Of a DNA stretch of 64,000 bases, positions 9,577 to 17,379 are shown one piece after another. Both the position numbers and the translations under genes were made by a program. How positions within the stretch are numbered: the stretch's first letter is position 1; each line of letters opens with the position of its first letter. Below the pieces are notes generated by a model that worked only from the letters and a program-made list of their open reading frames with translations, had not been told where the DNA came from and ran no database searches. The DNA comes from Ensifer adhaerens (lineage in GTDB: Bacteria > Pseudomonadota > Alphaproteobacteria > Rhizobiales > Rhizobiaceae), in the NCBI RefSeq assembly GCF_000697965.2, contig NZ_CP015880.1, positions 1,488,001-1,552,000 on the forward strand, given 5' to 3'.

Positions 9577-9867
9577 TCAGAGATCGCCGATGCTCTCGAG
9601 GAAGGCGGCGATCGTCTCTTCATCGCGGCGGTAGAAGATCCATTGGCCAACCTTGCGGGTTGTCACGAGGCCGGCGCGCTGAAGCACAGCGAGATGCGAG
9701 GAAACGGTCGACTGCGACAGGCCGCAGCGTTCGAACTGGCCGGCACATACGCCGAGATCGAGCGGATGCTCTTGGGTCGGAAAATGGCGCTGCGGCTCCT
9801 TCAGCCAGGCGAGGATGTTCACCCGCACGGGATGGGCAAGCGCCTTGAGGATTTCGTCTCGGTCCAT
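9577..9867 (-). CDS. ArsR-family (winged helix) transcriptional regulator of the OYE operon
   Basis: This compact ArsR/SmtB-type DNA-binding protein has 96 residues. The recognition helix lies in LSQSTVSSHLAVLQRAGLV, followed by the wing (VGQWIFYRRDE). It lacks the ELCVCDL-type metal box of classical ArsR, but has two cysteines, Cys41 and Cys48 (GVCAGQFERCGLSQS), just before the recognition helix. These could react with thiol-modifying compounds. It is the first gene of a probable operon with the alkene reductase. A 19-bp inverted repeat 11 bases upstream of its start is a probable autoregulatory operator. Electrophile sensing is inferred from the gene partner and the cysteines. Confidence 0.88.
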   Translation of the reverse strand: MDRDEILKALAHPVRVNILAWLKEPQRHFPTQEHPLDLGVCAGQFERCGLSQSTVSSHLAVLQRAGLVTTRKVGQWIFYRRDEETIAAFLESIGDL

Positions 9868-9878
9868 GGTATATCGCC

Positions 9879-9920
9879 ATATCGTGTTTTAACGATAGAT
9901 GTATCGCTAAAACACGATAT
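9879..9920 (-). promoter_or_regulatory. Near-perfect 19-bp inverted repeat, probable ArsR operator
   Basis: The arms are ATATCGTGTTTTAACGATA (9879-9897) and TATCGCTAAAACACGATAT (9902-9920), with a GATG spacer and one mismatch. The element starts 11 bases upstream of the ArsR start codon, the expected place for an autoregulatory site. Dimeric winged-helix repressors bind such AT-rich palindromes. Confidence 0.75.
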
Positions 9921-9952
9921 TCAAATCACAAGACCGTGAGCGTGCTGCAGGC

Positions 9953-10071
9953 AAAAAAAGAGGGCCTCAAGAAAACTTGGGCCCTTGTAGTTGTGAAGGT
10001 AATAAGAACCTCCAGAGGGGAACAGCTAATGCGGTGGCGGGGAGGAGAAGCCACCAAGAATGCATCAGCTG
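9953..10071 (-). ncRNA. AbcR-type trans-acting small RNA, downstream copy
   Basis: This is one of two similar tandem sRNA genes read from the minus strand toward the ArsR gene. The predicted transcript of about 119 bases begins near 10071 and includes GCTGATGCAT, the C-rich loop TTCTCCTCCC (anti-Shine-Dalgarno-like), and CTGTTCCCCTCTGGAGG. It ends in a GC-rich hairpin (GGGCCCAAG paired with CTTGAGGCCC) and a run of T. The promoter is TTGAAA (10101-10106) and CATATT (10078-10083) with a 17-base spacer. Position between an ArsR gene and lsrB matches the AbcR1/AbcR2 pair of Sinorhizobium, which binds Hfq and represses ABC-transporter mRNAs. Which copy is AbcR1 or AbcR2 cannot be decided here. 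Confidence 0.85.
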
Positions 10072-10154
10072 CATTTTAATATGGGAAGCGAAGTATCGGC
10101 TTTCAATAGCCGGCTGTGATTTTCGTCACGTTTCGCCTGTATCTAACAGTAGAC

Positions 10155-10274
10155 AAAAAAAGAGGGCCACAAGATGACTTGGGCCCTTATAAGTTGTGAA
10201 GGTAATTAAACCTCCAGAGGGGAACAGCTGCTGCGGTGGCACTGGGAGGAGAAGCCACCAAAGATGCATCAGCT
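10155..10274 (-). ncRNA. AbcR-type trans-acting small RNA, upstream copy
   Basis: This is the second copy of the tandem sRNA pair, on the same strand and of almost the same length (about 120 bases). It shares GCTGATGCAT, CTTCTCCTCCCAGTGCC, the CTGTTCCCCTCTGGAGG block and the terminator hairpin (GGGCCCAAG paired with CTTGTGGCCC, then T7). The 5' third and the loop are more diverged than the terminator side. A promoter TTGTTG (10304-10309) and CATACC (10281-10286) has a 17-base spacer. In related rhizobia one copy is activated by the LysR regulator LsrB/VtlR, encoded immediately upstream here. Confidence 0.85.
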
Positions 10275-10448
10275 GAGTTTGGTATGCTGCTTTTTTGGGC
10301 GCGCAACAATCATTTTCTGTGCATGACAGCCATGTCATGCGCGCATCCCTGCCTATTTCTGCGGCGAACAATAAAAATGCGCCGCACAATATAGACGGCG
10401 CATCCGTAATATCGATGTAAAAACAGATGGTTGGCGGCCTCTTGGGGA

Positions 10449-10469
10449 AATGCTCGGAAAATGAGCATT
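10449..10469 (-). terminator. Hairpin downstream of lsrB
   Basis: An AATGCTC/GAGCATT inverted repeat lies 13 bases after the lsrB stop. It lacks a T run, so termination may be weak. Confidence 0.4.
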
Positions 10470-10481
10470 CGTCGAAGCGTC

Positions 10482-11390
10482 TTAAAAGTTCCAGTTGCGG
10501 GCCTTGGCGACGATGTAGTCGCGGAAGACCTTGAGCTTCGCGGCGTTCTTCATCTCGTCCGGATAGCAGAAATAGGTATCGAAGGACGGGATGTCGGCGC
10601 TGATCGGCAGCTGGATGAGGCCAGGATCGCGGCCGACGATATAGTCGGGCAGCATGGCGACGCCGATGCCGAGCAGGCAGGCGCGCTTGATCGAGGTCTG
10701 GCTGTTGATCTGCAGGTGCGACACGCGTGGATTGTCGGAATCGCGGCCGGCGATCTCGAGCCAGTTCACGTCGAGCAGATAGTTCGGCGCCGGCTCGCCG
10801 AATGTGATGATGCGGTGGTTGTCGAGGTCCTCGACCGACTGCGGCTCGCCATACTTGTTGATGTAGGAGGGGGCGGCGTAAACGTGCATGTGCACGGTGA
10901 AGAGCTTGCGCTGGATGAGGTCCGACTGCTGCGGCTGACGCAGGCGGATGGCACAGTCCGCGTGGCGCATGTTCACGTCCAGCTCCTCATTGTCGAGGAT
11001 GAGCTGAACCTGCACGTCCGGGTGCAGCGACATGAACTCCTGGATCTTGTCGGTGAGCCAGCCCTGGCCGAGCCCGACCGTGGTGGTGATGCGCAGCTTG
11101 CCGCTCGGCTTGTCCGTGGTTTCGCTCAGTTGGACCTTGACACTCTCGAGCTTCATCAGCACTTCATGCGCGGTGCGATAGAGGATCTCGCCCTGTTCGG
11201 TGAGGATCAGGCCGCGCGCATGGCGGTGGAACAGCTTGATGCCGACATCCTGCTCCAGCGAACTCACCTGCCGGCTGATTGCGGACTGCGAAAGATGAAG
11301 CTTGTCTGCCGCATGGGTGAACGACCCAGCCTCGGCCGCCGCGTGAAAAATGCGCAGTTTGTCCCAGTCCAGCGACATGTAGTCCCCCAT
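10482..11390 (-). CDS. lsrB: LysR-type redox-responsive regulator LsrB
   Basis: This LysR-family regulator of 302 residues has an N-terminal winged helix-turn-helix (HAADKLHLSQSAISRQVSSLE) and a C-terminal effector domain. Gene order (ArsR, sRNA pair, lsrB, trxB, lrp, lps genes) identifies it as the LsrB/VtlR orthologue. In Sinorhizobium that protein supports symbiosis, oxidative-stress tolerance and LPS gene expression; in Brucella and Agrobacterium it controls AbcR sRNA expression. Counting from this start the cysteines are 146, 238 and 275, which fits the redox-active cysteine numbering I recall for S. meliloti LsrB. A start at 11378 with a better-placed G-rich ribosome site is also possible. 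Confidence 0.92.
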   Translation of the reverse strand: MGDYMSLDWDKLRIFHAAAEAGSFTHAADKLHLSQSAISRQVSSLEQDVGIKLFHRHARGLILTEQGEILYRTAHEVLMKLESVKVQLSETTDKPSGKLRITTTVGLGQGWLTDKIQEFMSLHPDVQVQLILDNEELDVNMRHADCAIRLRQPQQSDLIQRKLFTVHMHVYAAPSYINKYGEPQSVEDLDNHRIITFGEPAPNYLLDVNWLEIAGRDSDNPRVSHLQINSQTSIKRACLLGIGVAMLPDYIVGRDPGLIQLPISADIPSFDTYFCYPDEMKNAAKLKVFRDYIVAKARNWNF

Positions 11391-11494
11391 AAGAAACCAC
11401 TCCGGAAGACGGGGTCCTGTCTTCCGGGCGTGGCTGATGCATCTGTTCCCACACGGGCGAGGTGCCTCAGCGGCACCACCCCGATTCGCAGCTT

Positions 11495-12469
11495 CTATTC
11501 GGCTGCAATTGCGACGGGCATATGACCCGCCAGGTATTTCTCGGCCTCAAGCGCTGCCATGCAGCCCATGCCGGCCGCCGTAACCGCTTGACGGTAAATG
11601 TCGTCCGTCACGTCGCCTGCGGCAAAAACGCCGGGCACGTCGGTCGCCGTCGAATCGGCCGCGGTCCAAAGATAGCCGTTGGACTTCTGCCGAAGCTTGC
11701 CTTTGAAAAGTTCGACTGCCGGCGCGTGGCCGATCGCGACGAACACGCCGTCGGTGACCATGTCGGAGGTTTCGCCGGTCTTGGTGTTGCGCAGCTTCAC
11801 GCCGTTGACGGAAGCGGGCATCGGCGGCTTGGCCGGCGCACCCAGGTATTCCGTGACCTCGTGATCCCAGATCACCTTGACGTTCGGCTTGGCGAACAGG
11901 CGCTCTTGCAGGATCTTCTCGGCGCGGAAGCTATCACGGCGGTGAACGACAGTGACCGTCTTGGCGAGATTCGAGAGATAGAGCGCTTCCTCAACGGCCG
12001 AGTTGCCGCCGCCGACGACGATCACGTCCTTGTTGCGATAGAAGAAGCCGTCACAGGTGGCGCAGGCCGAGACGCCGAAGCCCATGAAGGTCGGTTCGGT
12101 CTCGATGCCGAGCCACTTGGCCTTGGCGCCGGTTGCGATGATCAGCGCGTCCGCCGTCCAGTCGTTACCGCTGTCGGTCTTGATGCGGAACGGGCGCACC
12201 GACAGGTCGACATCGGTCACGAGATCGTTGACGATCTCGGCGCCGACATGGGTCGCCTGCTTCAGCATCTGTTCCATCATCCACGGGCCTTGGACCGGAT
12301 CGGCATAGCCCGGGTAGTTTTCGACGTCAGTCGTGATCATCAACTGGCCGCCCTGTTCCATACCGGCGATCAGTACGGGCTCGAGCATGGCGCGCGCCGT
12401 ATAGATGGCGGCGGTATAGCCAGCCGGGCCGGAGCCGATGATCAGCACTTTCACGTGACGGGCAGTCAT
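11495..12469 (-). CDS. trxB: Thioredoxin-disulfide reductase
   Basis: This cytosolic FAD flavoprotein transfers electrons from NADPH to thioredoxin. It has 324 residues, the low-molecular-weight bacterial type. It shows the N-terminal FAD motif (LIIGSGPAGYTAAIYTARA), the redox-active CATC pair (SACATCDGFFYRNK), the NADPH motif (VVGGGNSAVEEAL) and the C-terminal FAD motif (GVFAAGDVTDDIYRQAVTAAG). It lies 105 bases upstream of lsrB on the same strand, a linkage kept in rhizobia. Whether the two are co-transcribed is not shown by the sequence. Confidence 0.97.
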   Translation of the reverse strand: MTARHVKVLIIGSGPAGYTAAIYTARAMLEPVLIAGMEQGGQLMITTDVENYPGYADPVQGPWMMEQMLKQATHVGAEIVNDLVTDVDLSVRPFRIKTDSGNDWTADALIIATGAKAKWLGIETEPTFMGFGVSACATCDGFFYRNKDVIVVGGGNSAVEEALYLSNLAKTVTVVHRRDSFRAEKILQERLFAKPNVKVIWDHEVTEYLGAPAKPPMPASVNGVKLRNTKTGETSDMVTDGVFVAIGHAPAVELFKGKLRQKSNGYLWTAADSTATDVPGVFAAGDVTDDIYRQAVTAAGMGCMAALEAEKYLAGHMPVAIAAE

Positions 12470-13093
12470 AATCTTGTCCTTCGCTCATCGGAGAGGATTG
12501 CCTCCACATCCGATTCCATTGCGTCAATGGGAAATCGTCCCATACTTTAGGTATTCCCCACCATGACTTTCAAGAGTGCGCAGCCTGATACACACAAGTG
12601 CTTGAGCCTCAAGCCCGCTTTTGCCACCAGATGACGCGCTTAGGGCACAGGCGTCGGCCCGGCATCGATCCGCGCCGCACCCCGACAATGGAGCGCTCCT
12701 TGCGTCGCTCCTGAAGATGTCCACCTCTATTTGCGCATCTACCGGCATCGCCAACGCCATTTTCCCGCGAATAGTCGGCCGGGCTGCTTGTTGTCCAGCG
12801 GGTTTGACGATATTTCACGCGGATTCACTTTGCTGGAGAAGCATATGGGGTTGAATGCCGGCCGTGCATGGTTGCACTGCGAAAGCGCTGCGCTCGGCCA
12901 CGCACCGACTCGAGACGACCTTGCCCTTGACGAGCGCGCCTTGCTGAAAATCTCGACCGAGATGATCGCGGCAGCGCCGGGATAGGCGGACATCAGTCGA
13001 CGTCGCCCGCCATCGGGGCAACCTCACCATCGGCAGACACAAGTTTTCGACTTTGCCTCGCGCTCAAAGTCACCACGAAAAGGACGAACGTTC
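12470..13093. other. Long intergenic region between trxB and lrp
   Basis: About 620 bases separate the divergent trxB and lrp genes. It must hold both promoters. No convincing conserved gene is visible. One short frame (12845-12985) with a Shine-Dalgarno is listed separately as a weak candidate. The length is unusual for this dense chromosome and leaves room for regulatory sites or an unrecognised sRNA. Confidence 0.4.
12845..12985 (+). CDS. Possible small protein, 46 residues
   Basis: The ATG at 12845 has a GGAG ribosome site 8 bases upstream and opens a frame MGLNAGRAWLHCESAAL... ending AAAPG. No domain or membrane segment is recognised. It lies in the trxB-lrp gap upstream of the lrp gene. 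It could be a chance frame. Confidence 0.25.
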   Translation: MGLNAGRAWLHCESAALGHAPTRDDLALDERALLKISTEMIAAAPG

Positions 13094-13564
13094 ATGACGA
13101 AACAAGTCGAGCTCGACGCTATCGATCTCAAGATCCTTCGCGAGCTCCAGCGTGATGGCCGGATGACCAATGTCGATCTCGCGCAAAGGGTCGGCATCTC
13201 CGCGCCGCCCTGCCTCCGGCGCGTGCGCAAGCTCGAAGAGACCGGCGTCATCAAGGGCTATCACGCACTGCTGAACGCACCGGCGCTCGGCTTCGATCTC
13301 GTCGCTTTCTGCATGGTCGGCCTGAAGCGTCAGTCGGAGGCCGACCTCAAGGCGTTCTCGGCCGCTACTGCAGAATGGCAGATCGTCCGGCAGGCCTGGA
13401 CGGTTTCCGGCGAAAGCGACTTCCTGCTGCATTGTGTCGCCGAAAACCTCACGACTTTCCAGGATTTCGTCATCGAAGTGCTGACGGCCAATGAACGGGT
13501 CGACACGGTGCGCACGATGCTGACCATTCGCCAGGTCAAGGATATCGGCCTCGTCCAGATCTAA
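13094..13564 (+). CDS. lrp: Lrp/AsnC-family transcriptional regulator
   Basis: This feast/famine regulator of 156 residues has the AsnC-type helix-turn-helix (DAIDLKILRELQRDGRM, then VDLAQRVGISAPPCLRRVRKLEETGVI) and the C-terminal RAM ligand-binding domain. It starts at an ATG with an AAGGA ribosome site. It lies 9 bases before the family-2 glycosyltransferase gene, so it appears to lead an LPS-core operon. In S. meliloti the equivalent is called lrp3 of the lrp3-lpsCDE operon, which is activated by LsrB; here the same arrangement is seen two genes from lsrB. The target genes of this Lrp itself are not evident. Confidence 0.9.
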   Translation: MTKQVELDAIDLKILRELQRDGRMTNVDLAQRVGISAPPCLRRVRKLEETGVIKGYHALLNAPALGFDLVAFCMVGLKRQSEADLKAFSAATAEWQIVRQAWTVSGESDFLLHCVAENLTTFQDFVIEVLTANERVDTVRTMLTIRQVKDIGLVQI

Positions 13565-13573
13565 GGCCCGCCC

Positions 13574-14395
13574 ATGAACAAGCTTCCGCTGTCCGCCTTC
13601 ATCATCTGCCAGAACGAAGAAGCCTATCTCGGCAATTGCATCGAGAGCCTCGAGCAATGCTCAGAAATCGTCATCGTCGATTCCGGCTCGACCGACGGAA
13701 CGGCAGCACTCGTGCAGTCCTACATCGACAAGGGTTGGCCGATCCGTTTCCTGCATGAGCCGTGGCGGGGCTATGCCGGCCAGAAGCAGTTCGCGCTCGA
13801 CCAATGTACGCAGCCCTGGTGCTTCAACATCGATTCCGACGAACGCCTGGACGAACCGCTGAAGGCACTGCTGCCCTCGCTGCTCGATGCGCCGCCGGAG
13901 ACGGTCGGCTGGCGCGTCGCGCGCAGGCCCTACCTCATCGGCTACGGCTACACGCCGGAGCGGGCGCACGAGCGGCGAAACCTGCGTCTGATCCGCCAGG
14001 GCAGGGGACGATACGATCTCAATCAGAAAGTCCACGAGGGGATCGTGCCGGATGGCGCGGTCGGCGCCGCTGCCAAGGGCAGCCTGCTGCACTATCGGCC
14101 GCTGATCATCGACGAGCAGATCCTCAAGGAAAACAAGTATTCGACGCTGAAGGCCGATCAGCAGTTCGCCGCCGGTAAGTCGGCGCGCCCTTACAAAATG
14201 CTGTTCAGCCCGCCACTCTATTTCCTTAGGCTTTATTTCCGCAACGGCCTGTGGCGCTGCGGTTTTCCAGGCTTCATTGAGGCGATGACGGGAGCGGTGT
14301 ACGCTTTCCTGACCGCCGCCAAGATCTATCAGAGGCACGCGCTCAAGCGGCATCCGAACCATGACGACATGGATCGGCGCGCCAGCAAGCGGTGA
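13574..14395 (+). CDS. lpsC: Family 2 glycosyltransferase, LPS core (LpsC-like)
   Basis: This GT-A fold glycosyltransferase of 273 residues belongs to the WaaE/KdtX-like group. It begins with LSAFIICQNEEAYLGNCIESL, has the nucleotide-sugar motif VDSGSTDGT and a DxD-like acidic motif in FNIDSDERLDEP. The C-terminal third has amphipathic/hydrophobic segments (LFSPPLYFLRLYFRNG) that would bind the inner membrane. Members add sugars to the inner LPS core. The symbol rests on position directly after lrp, as in S. meliloti. It is 9 bases from lrp and 7 bases from the next glycosyltransferase gene. Confidence 0.82.
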   Translation: MNKLPLSAFIICQNEEAYLGNCIESLEQCSEIVIVDSGSTDGTAALVQSYIDKGWPIRFLHEPWRGYAGQKQFALDQCTQPWCFNIDSDERLDEPLKALLPSLLDAPPETVGWRVARRPYLIGYGYTPERAHERRNLRLIRQGRGRYDLNQKVHEGIVPDGAVGAAAKGSLLHYRPLIIDEQILKENKYSTLKADQQFAAGKSARPYKMLFSPPLYFLRLYFRNGLWRCGFPGFIEAMTGAVYAFLTAAKIYQRHALKRHPNHDDMDRRASKR

Positions 14396-14402
14396 GGTTT
14401 TC

Positions 14403-15425
14403 ATGAAAGTCATGCATTTTCACTTCGGCAAGGATGGCGGCGCTGAGCGTTTCTTCGTCCACCTGGTCAACGCGCTCGCCGAGCGTGGCGTCGAGCAGAC
14501 CTCGGTCATCCGCCATGGTCGTATCTGGAAGAAGGACATCGAGGGTGCGACGCGCATCATCGAAAGCAACTTCCGTAACCTGTCGCTCGACCGGATCCTC
14601 CTGCCGATGAAGGTCAGCAGCATGGCACGCCGCGAAAAGCCGGATGCGCTGTTTGCCTGGATGCCGCGCGCCAGCCGCCTGATGCCCAACTACAAGGGCT
14701 GCATCAAGATCTCGCGTCTCGGCGACTATCCGCTGCGGCTCGACTATTTCCGCAACACCGATTGCCTCGTCTGCAACACGCCGGGCATTGCCGAGCATGT
14801 GCGCAAGATCGGCTGGAAGCGCGACGTCGAAGTCATCTCCAACTTCACCGGAACCGAGCCGGTCGCGCCCATCAGCCGCGCCACGCTCGACACGCCTGAG
14901 AACGTGCCTGTGGTCATGTCAATGGGGCGCTTCGTTCCGCGCAAGGGCTTCCACACGCTGATCCAGGCGATCGCCAAGGTGCCGGATGCCTATCTGTGGC
15001 TCGTCGGCGATGGCGAAGAACGTGCAAATCTGGAGAAACTGGCCGCCGACCTCGGCGTGGCAAAGCGCGTGCGTTTCGCCGGCTGGCAGAAGGACACGCG
15101 GCCTTTCCTTGCCGCTTCCGACATCTTCGTGATGGCATCGAGCCACGAGCCGCTCGGCAACGTAATCCTCGAATCCTGGGCGCAAGGGACACCGGTTGTT
15201 TCCAGCCGTTCAGAAGGGCCGCAATGGTTCATGCGCGATGGCGAAAACGGCTTGATGGTCGATATCGGTGACGCTGACGGCTTTGCCCAGGCAATCGACC
15301 GCATCGCGGGCGATACGTCGCTCGGTGAACGGCTTGCCGAACGTGGGCACGAGACCCTGATGAACCAGTTCTCGAAGCAGGCGATTACCGACGCCTATCT
15401 GAAGCTCTTCGCTTCGAAGCGCTGA
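14403..15425 (+). CDS. lpsE: GT4-type glycosyltransferase, LPS core (LpsE-like)
   Basis: This 340-residue GT-B glycosyltransferase has an N-terminal acceptor domain (MHFHFGKDGGAERFFVHL) and a C-terminal GT group 1 domain with GRFVPRKGFHTLIQA, the E-x7-E type region (SSHEPLGNVILESWAQGTPVV) and nucleotide-binding residues. It is third in the lrp operon, 7 bases after the GT2 gene. S. meliloti has two glycosyltransferases of this kind here (lpsD and lpsE), and this window has one. The choice of lpsE over lpsD is from length and start motif and is not firm. The donor sugar is unknown. Confidence 0.78.
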   Translation: MKVMHFHFGKDGGAERFFVHLVNALAERGVEQTSVIRHGRIWKKDIEGATRIIESNFRNLSLDRILLPMKVSSMARREKPDALFAWMPRASRLMPNYKGCIKISRLGDYPLRLDYFRNTDCLVCNTPGIAEHVRKIGWKRDVEVISNFTGTEPVAPISRATLDTPENVPVVMSMGRFVPRKGFHTLIQAIAKVPDAYLWLVGDGEERANLEKLAADLGVAKRVRFAGWQKDTRPFLAASDIFVMASSHEPLGNVILESWAQGTPVVSSRSEGPQWFMRDGENGLMVDIGDADGFAQAIDRIAGDTSLGERLAERGHETLMNQFSKQAITDAYLKLFASKR

Positions 15426-15439
15426 GAGAGTCTAGTGCG

Positions 15440-15462
15440 AGGCTGCCACGCGGTGGCAGCCT
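15440..15462. terminator. Hairpin between convergent lpsE-like gene and lpsB
   Basis: A perfect 10-bp repeat AGGCTGCCAC/GTGGCAGCCT with a 3-base loop lies between the two convergent stops. There is no T run on either side, so it may end transcription weakly in both directions. Confidence 0.5.
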
Positions 15463-15463
15463 G

Positions 15464-16522
15464 TCAGGGACGCATCAGGCGTTCATAGACCGCGTTGATC
15501 GCGCGGGCCTCGCCCTCGATCGCAAAGGATGCGCGGGTCAGCCCCAGACCGTTCGCGCCAGCCAAGGTCCGGCGATGATCATCGTCCATGAAGCCAGCCG
15601 TTGCCTCGACCATTGCCTGTAGATCGTTGGCGGCGATCACGGCGCCGGTTTCCTGCTCTCCGACGACGACCAGTTCCGAAAACGCGCCGACGTCGGTTGC
15701 GATAACGGGCACGCCTGTCGCCATCGCTTCGAGCGGCGTCAGCCCGAAACCTTCCCAGCGCTGCGGCGCGATGAAGAGATCGAGCCCACGATACCAGTCC
15801 GGAATGTTGGTGTGTTCGCCAACGAAACGGATGCGGTCGGTGAGCCCGGCCTTTGCGACCCGCTCTTTCAATTCGTTCTCGAAGGCGACGTGCGGGCCGG
15901 TGGCGCGACCGGCGACGATGGCACTCCAGCCGGGCCGGCACGGCAGAAGCCCAATCATGCTGTCGACGAAGAGATCCGTGCCCTTCTGCTTACGCACCCG
16001 CCCGAAGCAGCCGACATATTTTTGGTTGGGGTCGAGCCCGAGCGCAGCTTTGGCTGCCGCTGTGTCAACCGGCGGCTGGAAGCGCTTGGTATCGATGCCG
16101 TGCAGGATCACCGTGTTCGGCACCTGCAGATAGGCGGCGGTCTTGCCGCTGGTCGCGATTACCGCGTCCATGCGCGAAATCAGAAACTTGCTCCAGCCGG
16201 TGTGGCGGCGCTGCGACGCAGAGGTGAAGACGATCCTCAGCTTCATGCCGAGAAGGTCGCGCAGCACGATCGCCGGCAGCATTTCGACATTGCGGCGCGC
16301 ATGCCAGACCCGGCAGGGCCGTCCGTCCGGTGCGCTCCACAGGCGCAGGAGATCGCGGAAGCGGATCGAGGGCAGGGTGTCAGGCAAACCCGGGCCAAGC
16401 ACGGCGATCTTTTCGCCGAGCGCGCGCTGGATCGGAATCAACTGGATGATGGTGGACGTCACGCCCGAGAGGCGGCGCTTGAAATTGGGAGCGATGACCT
16501 CGACGTTCCGGATATCGGCCAC
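15464..16522 (-). CDS. lpsB: LPS core mannosyltransferase LpsB
   Basis: This GT4-family glycosyltransferase has 352 residues, almost identical in length to S. meliloti LpsB, a mannosyltransferase of the LPS core that is required for effective symbiosis. The N-terminus has NFKRRLSGVTSTIIQLIP; the C-terminal domain has CFGRVRKQKGTDLFVDSM and the E-x7-E motif in RWEGFGLTPLEAMATGVPVIA. It acts at the cytoplasmic face of the inner membrane. It is convergent with the lpsE-like gene and lies 87 bases after greA on the same strand, separated by a terminator, so it probably has its own promoter. Confidence 0.92.
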   Translation of the reverse strand: MADIRNVEVIAPNFKRRLSGVTSTIIQLIPIQRALGEKIAVLGPGLPDTLPSIRFRDLLRLWSAPDGRPCRVWHARRNVEMLPAIVLRDLLGMKLRIVFTSASQRRHTGWSKFLISRMDAVIATSGKTAAYLQVPNTVILHGIDTKRFQPPVDTAAAKAALGLDPNQKYVGCFGRVRKQKGTDLFVDSMIGLLPCRPGWSAIVAGRATGPHVAFENELKERVAKAGLTDRIRFVGEHTNIPDWYRGLDLFIAPQRWEGFGLTPLEAMATGVPVIATDVGAFSELVVVGEQETGAVIAANDLQAMVEATAGFMDDDHRRTLAGANGLGLTRASFAIEGEARAINAVYERLMRP

Positions 16523-16572
16523 GAAAGCGCACTCCTTGCGCGAGCAACGATCGTCTTTTGAAAAGGAGAAAC

Positions 16573-16595
16573 GGGGCGAAGGCAGGCTTCGCCCC
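16573..16595 (-). terminator. Probable greA terminator
   Basis: On the minus strand GGGGCGAAG pairs with CTTCGCCCC around a 5-base loop, followed by GTTTCTCCTTTT, 15 bases after the greA stop. Confidence 0.65.
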
Positions 16596-16609
16596 TTGGC
16601 TAGGGCAGA

Positions 16610-17086
16610 TCAGCCCCAGTTGACGGCGAGAATTTCGTAGGCCTTGGAACCGCCAGGCGCGTTCACTTCGATGGAATCGCCGACTTCCTTGCCGATGAGC
16701 GCGCGCGCGATCGGCGACGAGATCGAAATGCGGCCAGCCTTCACGTCGGCTTCCTGGTCGCCAACGATCTGGTAGGTCTTTTCTTCTTCAGTGTCTTCGT
16801 CGACGAGTTTGACCTTGGCGCCGAACTTGATCTTGGAGCCGGACATCTTCGAGAGATCAATGACTTCCGCGCGGGCGATCAAGTCTTCGAGCTCGGTGAT
16901 CCGGCCCTCGTTGTGGCTCTGCGCTTCCTTGGCCGCGTGGTACTCGGCATTTTCCGACAGGTCGCCATGTGCACGGGCTTCGGCAATCGCCTCGATGATT
17001 CGCGGTCGTTCTTCCTGCTGGCGCCAGCGCAGCTCCTCCTGCAGGTTGACGAATCCGCCCTGTGTCATCGGCACTTTTTCGACCAT
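16610..17086 (-). CDS. greA: Transcription elongation factor GreA
   Basis: GreA enters the RNA polymerase secondary channel and stimulates cleavage of the nascent RNA in backtracked complexes. The protein has 158 residues, standard for the family. The N-terminal coiled coil carries the conserved acidic tip [20 protein letters not shown], and the C-terminal FKBP-like domain ends [12 protein letters not shown]. The start at 17086 ([11 protein letters not shown]) matches family starts; the open frame extends upstream without conserved residues. A GC-rich hairpin sits in its leader. Confidence 0.97.
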   Translation of the reverse strand: MVEKVPMTQGGFVNLQEELRWRQQEERPRIIEAIAEARAHGDLSENAEYHAAKEAQSHNEGRITELEDLIARAEVIDLSKMSGSKIKFGAKVKLVDEDTEEEKTYQIVGDQEADVKAGRISISSPIARALIGKEVGDSIEVNAPGGSKAYEILAVNWG

Positions 17087-17110
17087 TTCAATGTCCTTCA
17101 TCAAGCACGA

Positions 17111-17133
17111 GGCGCCGCCCTTAGGGCGGCGCC
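17111..17133 (-). promoter_or_regulatory. Perfect 10-bp hairpin in the greA leader
   Basis: GGCGCCGCCC and GGGCGGCGCC flank a 3-base loop, 24 bases upstream of the greA start codon. GreA expression is attenuated by leader pausing in E. coli; a similar role here is a guess. It has no T run in the direction of greA. Confidence 0.4.
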
Positions 17134-17379
17134 AACGCAAAAGAAAACGGTCTCCGGCGCGTAAACGCCGGAACCGTCCGAAACTTCGAACCTTGGTTAT
17201 AGCAGAAACGGAAGCGCGAAAGCCAGATATTTCGCCATCATCCACCGAACCCTGAAAGGCCACTGCAACTTGTGGGGGAAGCGATGGGGTGGCAAGCTAC
17301 GCAGAAAGCGCTTTACCTCAACCGCGGTTGAGGTCGTAACAAAGGTGTTCCTAAGAGATAGCAGCGAGGAACGTTGGGC

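Noticed and set aside
10126..10389. Open frame of 87 codons across the upstream sRNA
   Set aside because: It covers the sRNA promoter and terminator and has no ribosome site; the RNA explanation is much better.
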